DNA of 61,390 nt from Actinomadura rubrisoli (lineage in GTDB: Bacteria; Actinomycetota; Actinomycetes; Streptosporangiales; Streptosporangiaceae). The DNA is taken from the NCBI RefSeq assembly GCF_004349215.1, contig NZ_SMKU01000013.1, positions 1 to 61,390 of the forward strand, written 5' to 3'. Of the stretch, positions 36,699 to 45,632 are shown in pieces. The position numbers were made by a program, and so were the translations under genes. The notes under the pieces are model-generated. The model was not told where the DNA came from. It searched no databases and worked only from the letters and a program-made list of their open reading frames with translations. Within the stretch, counting starts at the first letter, position 1. Each line of letters starts with the position of its first letter.

Positions 36699-37991
36699 GT
36701 GGCTCTGAAGCCCGAAGCTAATGCCGTGCTGGAGGGGCCTGAGTGGCCGGCCCGCCTGGATGTGCGCGCGCTTCTAGAAGACGGCTGGCGGCCGACGCCG
36801 TTCCGTGAGTTCGTCATCAAGATTCATAGCAGGTGCAATTTAGCCTGCTCGTACTGCTATATGTACGAGATGGCCGACCAGAGCTGGCGTAGCCAGCCGC
36901 GGCGGATGGCGGACGCGACCATCGAGACGGTCGCCAGGCGCATCGCCGAACACGTCGAGTCGAACGGCCTGACCCGCATCGAGCTGATCCTCCACGGCGG
37001 CGAACCACTGCTCGCCGGGCCTCAGAGCCTGCGGCACGCCGTGACCGCCGTCCGGTCGGCGGTCGGCGGCGGAGTTACCGTGAGCGCCAGTCTCCAGACG
37101 AACGGAATGCTGCTCGATTCGGAGCATCTCGACCTGTTCGCCGAGCTGGGTGTGCGCGTGAGCATCAGCCTGGACGGTGACGAGGAAGGCCACGATCGCC
37201 ACCGGCGGGCACCCAATGGAAGTGGCAGTCACCGCCGGGTGGTGGCCGGCCTGGAGCGGCTCCTGGAGCCGCAGTACCGGCATCTGTTCGCCGGGTTACT
37301 AAGTGCGATCGACCTGCGCAACGAACCGGTGACCACCTACGAGGCATTGCTGGACTTCGGGCCGCCGTCGTTAGACTTCCTCCTCCCTCACGGTACGTGG
37401 GACAGCCCTCCCCCAAGAGCCTTCTCCGCCGCTTCGGCAGCCGCCTCGGCCGACGCGCCGTACGGCGATTGGCTCATCCAGGTTTTCGACCGGTGGTATA
37501 AGGCGCCGGTCAGCGAGACGCGTGTCCGGCTGTTCAACGAGATCATCCGGATGGTGTTCGGCCGCCCGTCACGGACGGAGTCGGTCGGTCTTTCCCCCTT
37601 CGCCGCAGTCGTCGTCGAGACCAACGGGGCCATCGAGCAGGTGGACACGCTCAAGGCCGCCTACGAAGGTGCGGCCCGTACACCCCTGCATGTCTCGCGC
37701 GACAGCTTCGACAAGACCCTGATGCTGCCGTCGTTCGCGGCCCGCCAGATCGGCCTGCGCGCGCTTTCGGACGAGTGCCTGGACTGTGATCTGGTCCGGA
37801 TCTGCGGCGGCGGTCTCTATCCGCATCGCTACCGGGCGGGCAGCGGGTTCGCCAATCCGAGTGTCTACTGCCGGGACCTGTTTCGGCTCATCTCGCACAT
37901 CGCCACGACCGTGCGCCGGGACGTGTCCGAATTGCGAGAGAACGGTCAGCGCCGCATCGACGTCAATGGTCGGACGGAAGGAACCAAGTGA
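36699..37991 (+). CDS. fxsB: FxsB-type cyclophane-forming radical SAM/SPASM peptide maturase
   Basis: 430 residues from the GTG after GGAGG; an ATG 153 bases upstream is in frame but its extension looks non-coding. The radical SAM cluster is Cys46-x3-Cys50-x2-Cys53 (HSRCNLACSYCYMYEMADQS), with the family's phenylalanine-rich lead-in FREFVIKIH and the SAM-binding LILHGGEPLLA. The C-terminal SPASM-like auxiliary-cluster cysteines are Cys360, Cys363, Cys369 and Cys391 (ECLDCDLVRIC, SVYC). FxsB enzymes link an aromatic ring carbon to the beta carbon two residues downstream in F-x-S-type cores, making three-residue cyclophanes. It overlaps the HExxH gene by four bases. Confidence 0.9.
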   Translation: MALKPEANAVLEGPEWPARLDVRALLEDGWRPTPFREFVIKIHSRCNLACSYCYMYEMADQSWRSQPRRMADATIETVARRIAEHVESNGLTRIELILHGGEPLLAGPQSLRHAVTAVRSAVGGGVTVSASLQTNGMLLDSEHLDLFAELGVRVSISLDGDEEGHDRHRRAPNGSGSHRRVVAGLERLLEPQYRHLFAGLLSAIDLRNEPVTTYEALLDFGPPSLDFLLPHGTWDSPPPRAFSAASAAASADAPYGDWLIQVFDRWYKAPVSETRVRLFNEIIRMVFGRPSRTESVGLSPFAAVVVETNGAIEQVDTLKAAYEGAARTPLHVSRDSFDKTLMLPSFAARQIGLRALSDECLDCDLVRICGGGLYPHRYRAGSGFANPSVYCRDLFRLISHIATTVRRDVSELRENGQRRIDVNGRTEGTK

Positions 37992-39433
37992 CGAATCCGC
38001 CTCGCCACACCGTGCCCGATAAGATACTCCTCGAACTGGCGTCCGGCGGTGGCGGCGCCGATGCCGTTGCGATGCTCCAGGCGGCCCAGCAGAGTAAGCG
38101 ACTCTTGCTTTTGCGCGGCATGCAGGACCTCGCTACGCGGATCGATCCGGATCGCGCCCGTCCGGTACGGGAGGCGTACAAGCTGATTGCGGCGGTGCAA
38201 CGCGCCGATCCGGCGGCGGCTCAGGCCGTTCTCGGATACCCGACCGTCGCGTCCTCGGCGTTGCGGGCCGCGTTGAATCTGTCTGGCGAGTCACCTGACC
38301 TTCAGGTCTGCGCCGACCGGCTGGGCGCGATCGCCGCCGCGGCCGCGATCCGGACCGGGTTCCCGGCCGCCGTCGAGCTCCCGGCGACGGAGGGACGGGT
38401 CGTCCTGCCGTCTCTGGGCGTCGTGACCGAAGCGGGGAGCGACCGCGTCGTCGTCCGTTCGGGGCCGGACGGCGCCGCGGTGGGCACAGTCGAGTTGCCG
38501 GCGGTTCTGGAAGAGGACGGGCCAGGCTGGACCGCCCTGTATCGCCTTGCCGCCGAGCATGAGGGCGTGCCGGTCAGCTTCACGCTGGACGAGTTGGACC
38601 CCGACCGGATGCCCGGCGCCAACCTCGCGTCCCAGCCGCTGACGGACAAGGAACTCGCGCGCTGGCGGACCACCCTGGACGCGGCGTGGGCTCTGCTGGT
38701 CGGCAGGCACCGCGCGGTCGCCGACGAGATCCGGTCCCTCATCACCGCACTGACGCCGCTGGCCGCACCGGCCTCAGGTGAGAGCAGCGCGACCTCGAAG
38801 GAGGCCGTCGGGAACGTCGGGGTTTCGACTCCGCGCGACGTTCACGGGCTGGCCGTGACGCTGGCGCACGAGGTTCAGCACGTCAAGCTCACGGCACTGA
38901 TCGACATCGTTTCCCTGACGCTGCCGGACGACGGCAGCCGGTACTACGCGCCTTGGCGGGAGGACCCGCGTCCGCTCGCGGGGTTGCTCCAGGGCGCCTA
39001 CGCGCACCTTGGCATCGCCGGCTTCTGGAGGCGCGAACGGGCCACGGAGAACGACGACATCGCGAGGCGCGCGCACGTCGAGTTCGCCCGGTGGCGGACG
39101 GCCACGGCACGGACGATCTCGACGCTGCTGGAGAGCGGACGGCTCACCGGTGCCGGCGAGGTATTCGTCACCGAGATGGGCCGGACGCTCAAAGTATGGT
39201 GCGCTGAGCCCGTCCCGGCGGACGCCGAGGTGCAGGCCGCCAAAGCAGCCGACCGGCACCTCACGGGCTGGCGAGAACGGCGAGCCGGCGAAGCCGTCCT
39301 CTTGGACACCACCTCCCAGGACGTGGCCGTCCTACCGATCAGAGGCTCGTTCACGCGGCATTCAGACGGTCCCTCGGACGGCATCAGATCGGTGGCGGAT
39401 CGAAGTCGAGGTCCAGGTGCCGATGCTCTTTGA
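37988..39433 (+). CDS. HExxH-motif protein, putative iron/2-oxoglutarate peptide beta-hydroxylase
   Basis: 481 residues; the GTG overlaps the radical SAM stop (GTGA). The family is called HEXXH-motif domain in FxsB neighbourhoods. The motif is His294-Glu-Val-Gln-His298 (VTLAHEVQHVKLTAL), preceded by an all-helical N-terminal domain. A later GLLQGAYAHLGIAGFWRRER supplies another conserved His and basic residues. Despite the zinc-protease-like motif, members next to cyclophane-forming radical SAM enzymes have been reported as Fe(II)/2-oxoglutarate beta-hydroxylases of RiPP precursors; I rely on memory for that. The tight coupling says both enzymes modify the same peptide. The 3' end overlaps the convergent FxsT-type gene by 50 bases. 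Confidence 0.8.
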   Translation: MTNPPRHTVPDKILLELASGGGGADAVAMLQAAQQSKRLLLLRGMQDLATRIDPDRARPVREAYKLIAAVQRADPAAAQAVLGYPTVASSALRAALNLSGESPDLQVCADRLGAIAAAAAIRTGFPAAVELPATEGRVVLPSLGVVTEAGSDRVVVRSGPDGAAVGTVELPAVLEEDGPGWTALYRLAAEHEGVPVSFTLDELDPDRMPGANLASQPLTDKELARWRTTLDAAWALLVGRHRAVADEIRSLITALTPLAAPASGESSATSKEAVGNVGVSTPRDVHGLAVTLAHEVQHVKLTALIDIVSLTLPDDGSRYYAPWREDPRPLAGLLQGAYAHLGIAGFWRRERATENDDIARRAHVEFARWRTATARTISTLLESGRLTGAGEVFVTEMGRTLKVWCAEPVPADAEVQAAKAADRHLTGWRERRAGEAVLLDTTSQDVAVLPIRGSFTRHSDGPSDGIRSVADRSRGPGADAL

Positions 39434-41900
39434 AGGTGCGGACGTCCGGGTGTTCGTGCGGAAGCGTCCGGCCGTAACGCGCCTCGGTGTCAGCGGCCAG
39501 TTGCTCCGCGTCCTCGACCCGGCCGAGCATGCGGAGGTCCGCGGAGAGATTGCCGGCGCAGGCCAGCGTCATCGGGTGGTCTTCGCGAACCAGGCGGCGC
39601 AGTCGCGGCATCGTGCTCTCGCCGATCGCGACGGCCCGTGCGAAGTCACGGAGTTCGGCGTAGTCGCTCGCGAGGTTGGTCGCCACGGTCAGGTAGTAGT
39701 GGTGGTCCTTGCCCACCGCCGTCTCCAGAGACGCGAGTGTGCGCTCGTTGAGATCACGTGCCTCCTGCGGAGAGACGATCAGCCGCAGCAACAGCGCGTG
39801 GTTACCGGCACAGGCCAGCGTGTACGGGTGATCGGGGCCGTAGACCTCTCGGTAAAGCTGCGCGGTATGGGCCGCGAGCTCCAGACCCTCTTGCGCCCGT
39901 TTCGTGTTGCGCCGCACATTGGCCAGCGACATCGCCGCCGCCAGCGTGTCCGGCTGGTTGAGGCCGAACAAACGGACGCATCGGCCGTGGACATCGCGCG
40001 CCAACTCCTCGGCACGGGCCAATTCACCGAACCGCCGCAACGCGGTGGAGAGGTCCTTTGCGGTCCGGAGCGTCCATGGGTGGTCGCGGCCCAGGTAGTC
40101 GATGCCGTAGGCGTATGCCTCCTCACCGACGTCGCAGGCTTGGCCGTACTCGCCGTTGAGGCGGGTGGCTCGTGCGAGCCCGTTCCAGGTGGCCACCAGG
40201 AACGCGGCCCCCATCGTCCGGCCCACCTCGTCGGCCAGCTTGAACGCCTGCTCGTGAAGGTGGACCGATTCGGAGAACCGGCTGTTGAGGCTGTTGTCCA
40301 CGGCCAGGTTGTTCGTGGCCCGCAGGGTCCGCGGGTCATCGAGGCCGAAAGCCTCGATATGCGCGTTCCGCGAGTCCTCGTCGTGGGCGAGCGCCTCGCG
40401 GAACCGCCCGCTGGCCCGCAGATCGGCACCGATGCTGTTGATCAGCGGGAAGGTGTCGTCCTTGGGCAGTTCGGCGGCGCGCATCTTCTGCAACGTGTCC
40501 TGGTTGAGGTTGTACGCCTCGCCGTATTTGCCCAACTCACGGAGGATGTTGCCCTTCTCACGCAGACCCCGCAGAGCGTCGGCGCCCGGCGCCTCGGGGC
40601 TCTCCGACCAGTGCTCGATAAAGCGGTCGGCGTATTGGAGGGCCGACGAGAGATCGCCGGAGAGGTACAGATACCGGATCATGTCCAGGGCCATGGACCG
40701 AACGTTGTCGCACGCACTGATCTCCAGCCGGGTCGGTTCGAGATGCGTGACCAGGTTGCGGAAGGTCTCCCAGTTGGCGGCCTCGTCGGGGTTCTGCGGC
40801 AACGCCCCGACCAGCAACTGGTGCACGTCCGCCCGGATCTCCTCCTGCTCGGACGGCGGGAGCGCCTCCCGGACCAGCGCCTGGATCAGCCGGTGGACCT
40901 GCACGGTGCGGCTGCCCAGGTCGACCCTCAACAGCGCGTACCGGCCCAGCTCGCCGATCGCCTGGCTGAGCTGGATCGGCCTCGACAGCAACTCGGCGAG
41001 CTGCGGACGCTGGACGCCGCCCGCCCGGAACACATCGCGCGGGATCGGCTCTGGACCGAACAGCGCGCAACAGCGCAATAGCTCGACCGCCTCGGGCATC
41101 CGCTGGTCAAGGTTGGTGACCGAGATGCTCCACGCGGCGGTCATCGACATCGGGTACTCGTTCGGCTTGCCGACCGAGAGCAGGTGTCCGGTTTCGCGGC
41201 TCAATGCCTCCAGGTAGTCGGACGGCGTCATGCCGGTCTGTGCCAGCAGCGCACCGGCCTGCTCCAGGGCGAGCGGAAGGTCGCCCAACTCCTCGGCGAG
41301 CTTGTCGGCGTAGTCCGGGCCGATCGAGGTTGAGACCCGCTTGTGCAGGAACTCGATGCTCTCCTCTCGCGTGAACACGTCGACGGAGATCGTCTCGACG
41401 ATGTCTCCCCAGCGGTTGTTGCGCGAGGTGAGAAGCACGTGCCCAGGCCCGCGAGGCATCAGCTCGTTGATGTCCTCGGGCTGGTCGGCATTGTCGAAGA
41501 TCAGTAGCCAGCGGTCGTACGGCTCGCCGCGGCGCAGCGCCTCAAGCACGGCGGTCGCGGCGTCACCGACGCTGCTCGCGGCCGCCTGGGGAAGATCGAG
41601 GGACGGAGCGAGTTGAGCAAGCGCCGAACGGATCATCATGGGCTGGTCGGCCGGCACCCACCAGACCAGGTCGTACCAGTCCTGGTAGCGCCAGGCGTAC
41701 TCGATCGCCATCTGGGTCTTGCCCACGCCGCCCATGCCGTGGAGGGCGTGCAACGCGACCGTGGTCGAAGACTCCTCGATCTTCGCGCGTAATGCCTCAA
41801 GCAGTTCCCCGCGCCCCGTGAAGTTCTTGTTGCGCAGCGGCACCTTCCCCCACACCGCCGGACCCCGTCGCTGGACTTCCCCGGTCTGCAAACGGTCCAC
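39384..41900 (-). CDS. fxsT: FxsT-type NB-ARC/tetratricopeptide protein of FxSxx-COOH systems
   Basis: 838 residues from the GTG after GGAGGCGACTC; the frame extends further but without a ribosome binding site. The NB-ARC part has NFTGRGELLEALRAKIEE, Walker A LHGMGGVGKTQMAIEYAWRY, YDLVWWVPADQPMMIRSALA, WLLIFDNADQPEDI, HVLLTSRNNRW and GDLPLALEQAGALLAQTG. After residue 420 come about nine TPR-like repeats (TRLNGEYGQACDVGEEAYAY, TLRTAKDLSTALRRFGELAR, PYTLACAGNHALLLRLIVSP). This is the architecture of the tetratricopeptide protein found with FxsA/FxsB. It is transcribed divergently from the precursor gene across 207 bases. Likely a cytosolic sensing or scaffold protein; its biochemical role is unknown. 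Confidence 0.9.
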   Translation of the reverse strand: MDRLQTGEVQRRGPAVWGKVPLRNKNFTGRGELLEALRAKIEESSTTVALHALHGMGGVGKTQMAIEYAWRYQDWYDLVWWVPADQPMMIRSALAQLAPSLDLPQAAASSVGDAATAVLEALRRGEPYDRWLLIFDNADQPEDINELMPRGPGHVLLTSRNNRWGDIVETISVDVFTREESIEFLHKRVSTSIGPDYADKLAEELGDLPLALEQAGALLAQTGMTPSDYLEALSRETGHLLSVGKPNEYPMSMTAAWSISVTNLDQRMPEAVELLRCCALFGPEPIPRDVFRAGGVQRPQLAELLSRPIQLSQAIGELGRYALLRVDLGSRTVQVHRLIQALVREALPPSEQEEIRADVHQLLVGALPQNPDEAANWETFRNLVTHLEPTRLEISACDNVRSMALDMIRYLYLSGDLSSALQYADRFIEHWSESPEAPGADALRGLREKGNILRELGKYGEAYNLNQDTLQKMRAAELPKDDTFPLINSIGADLRASGRFREALAHDEDSRNAHIEAFGLDDPRTLRATNNLAVDNSLNSRFSESVHLHEQAFKLADEVGRTMGAAFLVATWNGLARATRLNGEYGQACDVGEEAYAYGIDYLGRDHPWTLRTAKDLSTALRRFGELARAEELARDVHGRCVRLFGLNQPDTLAAAMSLANVRRNTKRAQEGLELAAHTAQLYREVYGPDHPYTLACAGNHALLLRLIVSPQEARDLNERTLASLETAVGKDHHYYLTVATNLASDYAELRDFARAVAIGESTMPRLRRLVREDHPMTLACAGNLSADLRMLGRVEDAEQLAADTEARYGRTLPHEHPDVRTFKEHRHLDLDFDPPPI

Positions 41901-42107
41901 GAGTCGCCTCCGTGGGTTAGCTTTTTGCACAGAATAGCGGAAGAGCGACCGGCTCCATAGTGTACTTTTGCCGCCTTTCAAGCAGGAATCGGTTAAGTGC
42001 GGAGCATTACTGGCGAAGGCCCCTACCGGACATCGCCGAGCTCACGTACGGTTCCGTGAGTTAAGCTCGTCCTGTTGAGACCGGAGAACCGGCGTGAGGA
42101 GAGCTCC

Positions 42108-42293
42108 GTGCATCCCCAGCAGCACAATGCCGTGCAGAGCGGGCTGATCGACGTGTCGACGCTGTCGCTCGATGATCTTGAAGGCGTTGATCGGTCCGTG
42201 CTCGGACTGGCCGTCCAGGAGCTCCTCGATCCCAACCGGCGCGATGGCGCACCCGTCGCAGGGTTCACTTCGTACACCGAGGACGTCGACTGA
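42108..42293 (+). CDS. fxsA: FxsA-like RiPP precursor with extended C-terminus (61 aa)
   Basis: I chose the GTG preceded by GAGGAGA; an in-frame ATG 33 bases upstream has no ribosome binding site. The leader SGLIDVSTLSLDDLEGVDRS followed by LGLAVQELLD has the pattern of FxSxx-COOH precursors (a GL-x-D-V-S-x-L-S-L-x-x-L block, an acidic D-x-S-V-L helix, then a core introduced by P-V-A-G-F). The core is Phe53-Thr54-Ser55-Tyr56-Thr57, which matches F-x-S-x-x, but instead of ending there it continues Glu58-Asp59-Val60-Asp61. Tyr56-Thr57-Glu58 is a second aromatic-x-x triplet directly after the first. It shares the divergent promoter region with the FxsT-type gene; the maturase genes are 4 kb upstream on the same strand. 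Confidence 0.85.
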   Translation: MHPQQHNAVQSGLIDVSTLSLDDLEGVDRSVLGLAVQELLDPNRRDGAPVAGFTSYTEDVD

Positions 42294-42539
42294 CGCCAAT
42301 ATTGGCCATAGGTGTTCCAGACGCTGTCGGCTCGTTGAATGCCGACGCTTGTTGCGCAACTAAAGGCGCCAGACATGAAATAGCTGCGGGTTAAGAATCT
42401 CCCGTCTAACCTTTAAGTGCGGCTGAGTGCAATCGGACATCCTCCGGCCTCTCGTCTCACGCCGAAGACGCCGTACAGCAACCGGGTGATCGCGCTGGAC
42501 CGCATCATCATGGCGGCGCTGCGTATCCTAAGGCTGGGG

Positions 42540-43424
42540 TCATTTGAGGCTTCCGGCGGTGACGCCGCCCACTACCCATCGGTTGAAGACCACGTAGATC
42601 ACGATCATCGGCAGTGTGATGATGGAGAGGGCGGAGAAGAGGAGCCCGTAGTCGGTGGAGTGCCGTCCGGTGAAGGCCAGCAGGCCGGTCGGGATCGTCT
42701 TCAGGGCGTCGTCCTGAATGTAGAGCAGGGCCAGGAGGAACTCGTTCCAGCTGGCGAGTGCGGAGAAGATGGCCACGGTGGCCAGGCCCGGTTTCAGGAG
42801 CGGGACCACGATCATCAGGAAGACGCGCAGGTCGCCGGCGCCGTCGACGCGGGCGGCCTCGAAGAGTTCGGCCGGCAGCGCGTCCAGGTAGACCTTGAGC
42901 AGGTACGTCGCCAGCGGCAGGCCCATCGCGGTGTACGGGACGATGAGCGCCCAGCGGGTGTCGGTGAGGCCGAGGTCGGTGAACATCGTGTTCTGCGCGA
43001 TGAAATACGACTGCAATGGGAGCAGGAGTCCCAGTGCCAGCAAGGCCATAAAGGCGCCGCGACCGCGGAACCGGAATCTGCTGAACGCGTAGGCGGCGGC
43101 GGATCCCAGTATCAGGATCGCCAGCACCGAGGCAGCGGTGACGACGACGCTGTTGACCACGTATTGGCCGAGCCCGCCGACCTGCCAGGCGGTCTTCCAT
43201 TGGCCGAAGTCGATGTCGTCCGGTGGTGCGAACGGGTGGGAGAAGATGTCGGAGTTCGATTTGAAGCCGGACAGCGTCATCCAGATCATCGGGAGGAAGA
43301 AGACCAGGGCGAGCAGTCCGAAGCAGAGGCCGAAGAGCGAGCGGGAGATTCGCCGGGCCCGGACGGCCGGGGGGACGGCCACCGCCGTGCCGCGCGTCCG
43401 GGTTCTCTCCACGGTTCCGTTCAT
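42540..43424 (-). CDS. Carbohydrate ABC transporter permease (CUT1, MalG-like)
   Basis: 294 residues. A cytoplasmic basic N-terminus precedes the first helix SLFGLCFGLLALVFFLPMIW, and the EAA loop reads ELFEAARVDGAGDLRVFLMI with the conserved G and the following VPLLKPGLATVAIF. The ending FNRWVVGGVTAGSLK (G-x-x-x-G-x-V-K type) is typical of MalG-family permeases. Overlaps the first permease gene by four bases (ATGA). It is the last gene of the importer operon. Confidence 0.93.
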   Translation of the reverse strand: MNGTVERTRTRGTAVAVPPAVRARRISRSLFGLCFGLLALVFFLPMIWMTLSGFKSNSDIFSHPFAPPDDIDFGQWKTAWQVGGLGQYVVNSVVVTAASVLAILILGSAAAYAFSRFRFRGRGAFMALLALGLLLPLQSYFIAQNTMFTDLGLTDTRWALIVPYTAMGLPLATYLLKVYLDALPAELFEAARVDGAGDLRVFLMIVVPLLKPGLATVAIFSALASWNEFLLALLYIQDDALKTIPTGLLAFTGRHSTDYGLLFSALSIITLPMIVIYVVFNRWVVGGVTAGSLK

Positions 43425-44299
43425 GCCGCCGTCCTCTCGCTCCGGGCACGCAGACGCATGAAGACGAGGCCCGCGAGCACGACCAGCGCGGTCATCATCA
43501 CGGCCATCGCGGACCCGTAGCCGACCTCGCCGTCGGTGAAGGCGACGCGGGTGAGGTACGTCGTCGGGATCTCGGTCGCGTTGTACGGGCCGCCGTTGGT
43601 GAGGACGTAGAACAGGTCGAAGCTCTGAAATCCTCCGGTCACGCACAACAGCAGGCACGCCTCGACGGCCCTGCGGATCACCGGGACCTTCACGCGCCAG
43701 AAGATCTGCAGCTCTCCGGCGCCGTCCAGCCGGGCCGCCTCGATCACCTCCTCGGGGACCTGCCGCAGCGCGGCGTAGAAGATGGCCATGTAGAAGCCCG
43801 CGTACACCCAGCCGGAGACGACGCAGACCGCGGCCAGGGCGGTGCCGCTCTCGCCCAGCCACACGTGCCGCAGGCCGTCCAGCCCGACGGCTCCGAGGGC
43901 GGCGTTGGCCAGGCCGAAGTCGCCGTTGTAGACGAAGGACCACAGCACCGCGACGACCACCATCGGCAGCATCACGGGTGTGAAGAGGGCCACCCGGAAC
44001 CAGGTCGACTCGCCGCGCCGCGCCGCGAGCACGCCCGCGAGGGCCAGGCCCACCAGGACTTCCAGGACGATCGTGGCCGCGATGTAGAGGGCGATGTGCG
44101 CGAAGGAGTCCATGAAGACCGTGTCGCGGAAGGCGCGGGTGTAGTTGTCGAAGCCGACGAACTCCATGGGCCCGAAACCGGACCATTCGGTGAAGCTGAA
44201 CGCGCCGGTGGCGATCATCGGGCCCAGTACGGCGAAGCCGAAGACGAGCAGGGCGGGGCCGGCGAACAGGTAGGGCGTCGCGCGGTGGTTCGGCTTCAC
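43421..44299 (-). CDS. Carbohydrate ABC transporter permease (CUT1, MalF-like)
   Basis: 292 residues from a GTG overlapping the binding-protein stop by four bases. The start KPNHRATPYLFAGPALLVFG and SFTEWSGFGPMEFVGFDNYT is the CUT1 MalF-type N-terminus; the EAA loop is EVIEAARLDGAGELQIFWRV followed by KVPVIRRAVEACLLL. It pairs with the permease downstream. No ATPase gene occurs in the operon, as is usual in actinomycetes, where a shared MsiK-type ATPase energises many importers. Confidence 0.93.
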   Translation of the reverse strand: MKPNHRATPYLFAGPALLVFGFAVLGPMIATGAFSFTEWSGFGPMEFVGFDNYTRAFRDTVFMDSFAHIALYIAATIVLEVLVGLALAGVLAARRGESTWFRVALFTPVMLPMVVVAVLWSFVYNGDFGLANAALGAVGLDGLRHVWLGESGTALAAVCVVSGWVYAGFYMAIFYAALRQVPEEVIEAARLDGAGELQIFWRVKVPVIRRAVEACLLLCVTGGFQSFDLFYVLTNGGPYNATEIPTTYLTRVAFTDGEVGYGSAMAVMMTALVVLAGLVFMRLRARSERTAA

Positions 44300-45570
44300 G
44301 AGGTGCCCGCCTTGCGTGCGGCGGCGGCGAGCGCGTCCTGCGGCTTGTTCTTCCCGCCGAGGACGAGGGAGACCGCCCGGTAGAACGCTTCCGCGCGCTT
44401 GAGCTCGTAGCCGGTGTCGGGCGGCAGGACGAGCGTCTTGGCGCCCGAGAGCAGGGCGTTGAGGCGGGTCGTGCGCGGGTCGACAGGCGGGCCGCCGGGG
44501 GCGGGCTTGGCCTGCGGGACGGTCCCGGACTTGGTGAACGCGGTCACGTTGGCGCCGGAGTTGGCCAGCGCGAGGAAGTCGGCGGACTCCTTGATCTTCT
44601 TGCTCTTGGCGTTGATCACGTAGCCGGTGGCGACGCCGATGACGCTGTTCTGGTCGCCCGAGCCGGGTACGGACGGGAGGTTGACGTAGTCGATCTCCAG
44701 CTTGGGGGCCTCCTCGATCGAGGCGCTCACCAGCCACGAGCCGATCGGGTGCATGGCCGCCTTCCCCTGGAGGAACATCTGGTCGCCCTCGGTGTCGTTG
44801 AGCGCGCTGGCCGTGTCATTGAGGCACTTGTGGTCGCGCAGCTGCGCCACGTGCCCGAGCGCGTCGCTCCAGCCGGGGCTGTCGAAGCCCGCCTTCCCCG
44901 ACAGGACCTGGGCGTAGGAGGACTCGCCCGCCACCCGGGAGACCAGGTGCGCGATCCAGTTGCCGACGGGCCACAGGTCCTTGTTGCCGGCGGCGATGGG
45001 GGTGATCCCCTTGGACCTCAGGGTGTCGCAGGCCGCGAGCAGCTCGTCCCAGGTCTTCGGCGGCGCCACCCCGGCCCCGGACATGACCTTGGTGTTGTAC
45101 CAGAGCACGTTGGTGACGTCGGACGCGAACGGCACCATGACCGTCTTCCCGCCGACCTTCATCAGGTTGTAGGCGGAGTCGCCGATCAGTCCCTTGAGCG
45201 GGCCGTTGCCGACGTAGGAGCCGACGTCGGCGGCGAACCCGTCCTTGACGCGGGTGGCGAGCCGGTCGCCGGCCCATTCGAAGTAGATGTCGGGGGCCTT
45301 CCGGCCGTTCAGCAGGCTCGGCAGGCCCACGCTCTGGTACAGGTCGTCGTCCTGGAAGTTGAGCTGCACCTTCATGCCGGGGTGCGCCTTCTCGTACTGC
45401 TTGGCGATGTCTTTCCAGACCCGGATCTGCGCCTCGCCCGGCGAGACCATGGCGATCCGCAGGACGTCGTCGTCCGCCCCCTGGCCGCCGCCGTTACCGC
45501 ATGCCGCGAACATCATCATGGTGGAGGCGGCACCGGCCAGCAGACCGATCGTCCTCTTCAGTCGGTTCAT
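44296..45570 (-). CDS. Extracellular sugar-binding lipoprotein of the ABC importer
   Basis: 424 residues, ATG after GAAAGGAGT. The signal peptide MNRLKRTIGLLAGAASTMMM ends in a lipobox FAACG, so Cys24 should be lipid-modified. The mature protein has the family 1 solute-binding pattern (VLRIAMVSPGEAQIRVWKDI, YEKAHPGMKVQLNFQ, PDIYFEWAGDRLA). The sugar is not deducible; the operon context with a GH4 enzyme and an N-acetylglucosamine-kinase-like protein points to an amino sugar or beta-glucoside. Two ROK-type operators lie directly upstream of the start. Confidence 0.93.
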   Translation of the reverse strand: MNRLKRTIGLLAGAASTMMMFAACGNGGGQGADDDVLRIAMVSPGEAQIRVWKDIAKQYEKAHPGMKVQLNFQDDDLYQSVGLPSLLNGRKAPDIYFEWAGDRLATRVKDGFAADVGSYVGNGPLKGLIGDSAYNLMKVGGKTVMVPFASDVTNVLWYNTKVMSGAGVAPPKTWDELLAACDTLRSKGITPIAAGNKDLWPVGNWIAHLVSRVAGESSYAQVLSGKAGFDSPGWSDALGHVAQLRDHKCLNDTASALNDTEGDQMFLQGKAAMHPIGSWLVSASIEEAPKLEIDYVNLPSVPGSGDQNSVIGVATGYVINAKSKKIKESADFLALANSGANVTAFTKSGTVPQAKPAPGGPPVDPRTTRLNALLSGAKTLVLPPDTGYELKRAEAFYRAVSLVLGGKNKPQDALAAAARKAGTS

Positions 45571-45591
45571 GAGGACTCCTTTCGCAGACCC

Positions 45592-45632
45592 AGTAAAGAG
45601 TCTTTATCTACTCTAGGCAAGAGTCTTTACTA
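45592..45632. promoter_or_regulatory. Paired operators of the ROK repressor in front of the binding-protein gene
   Basis: TAAAGAGTCTTTA (45594-45606) is a perfect 6-1-6 palindrome. GGCAAGAGTCTTTACT (45617-45632) is a second, imperfect copy. The centres are 23 bp apart. The same paired arrangement occurs between the repressor and the propeller gene. Part of the second copy lies within the 3' end of the sugar-kinase gene. Confidence 0.8.

Noticed and set aside
42326..42346. Possible terminator after the precursor gene (GTCGGC and GCCGAC with a nine-base loop)
   Set aside because: Only six base pairs and no U-tract; too weak to annotate.
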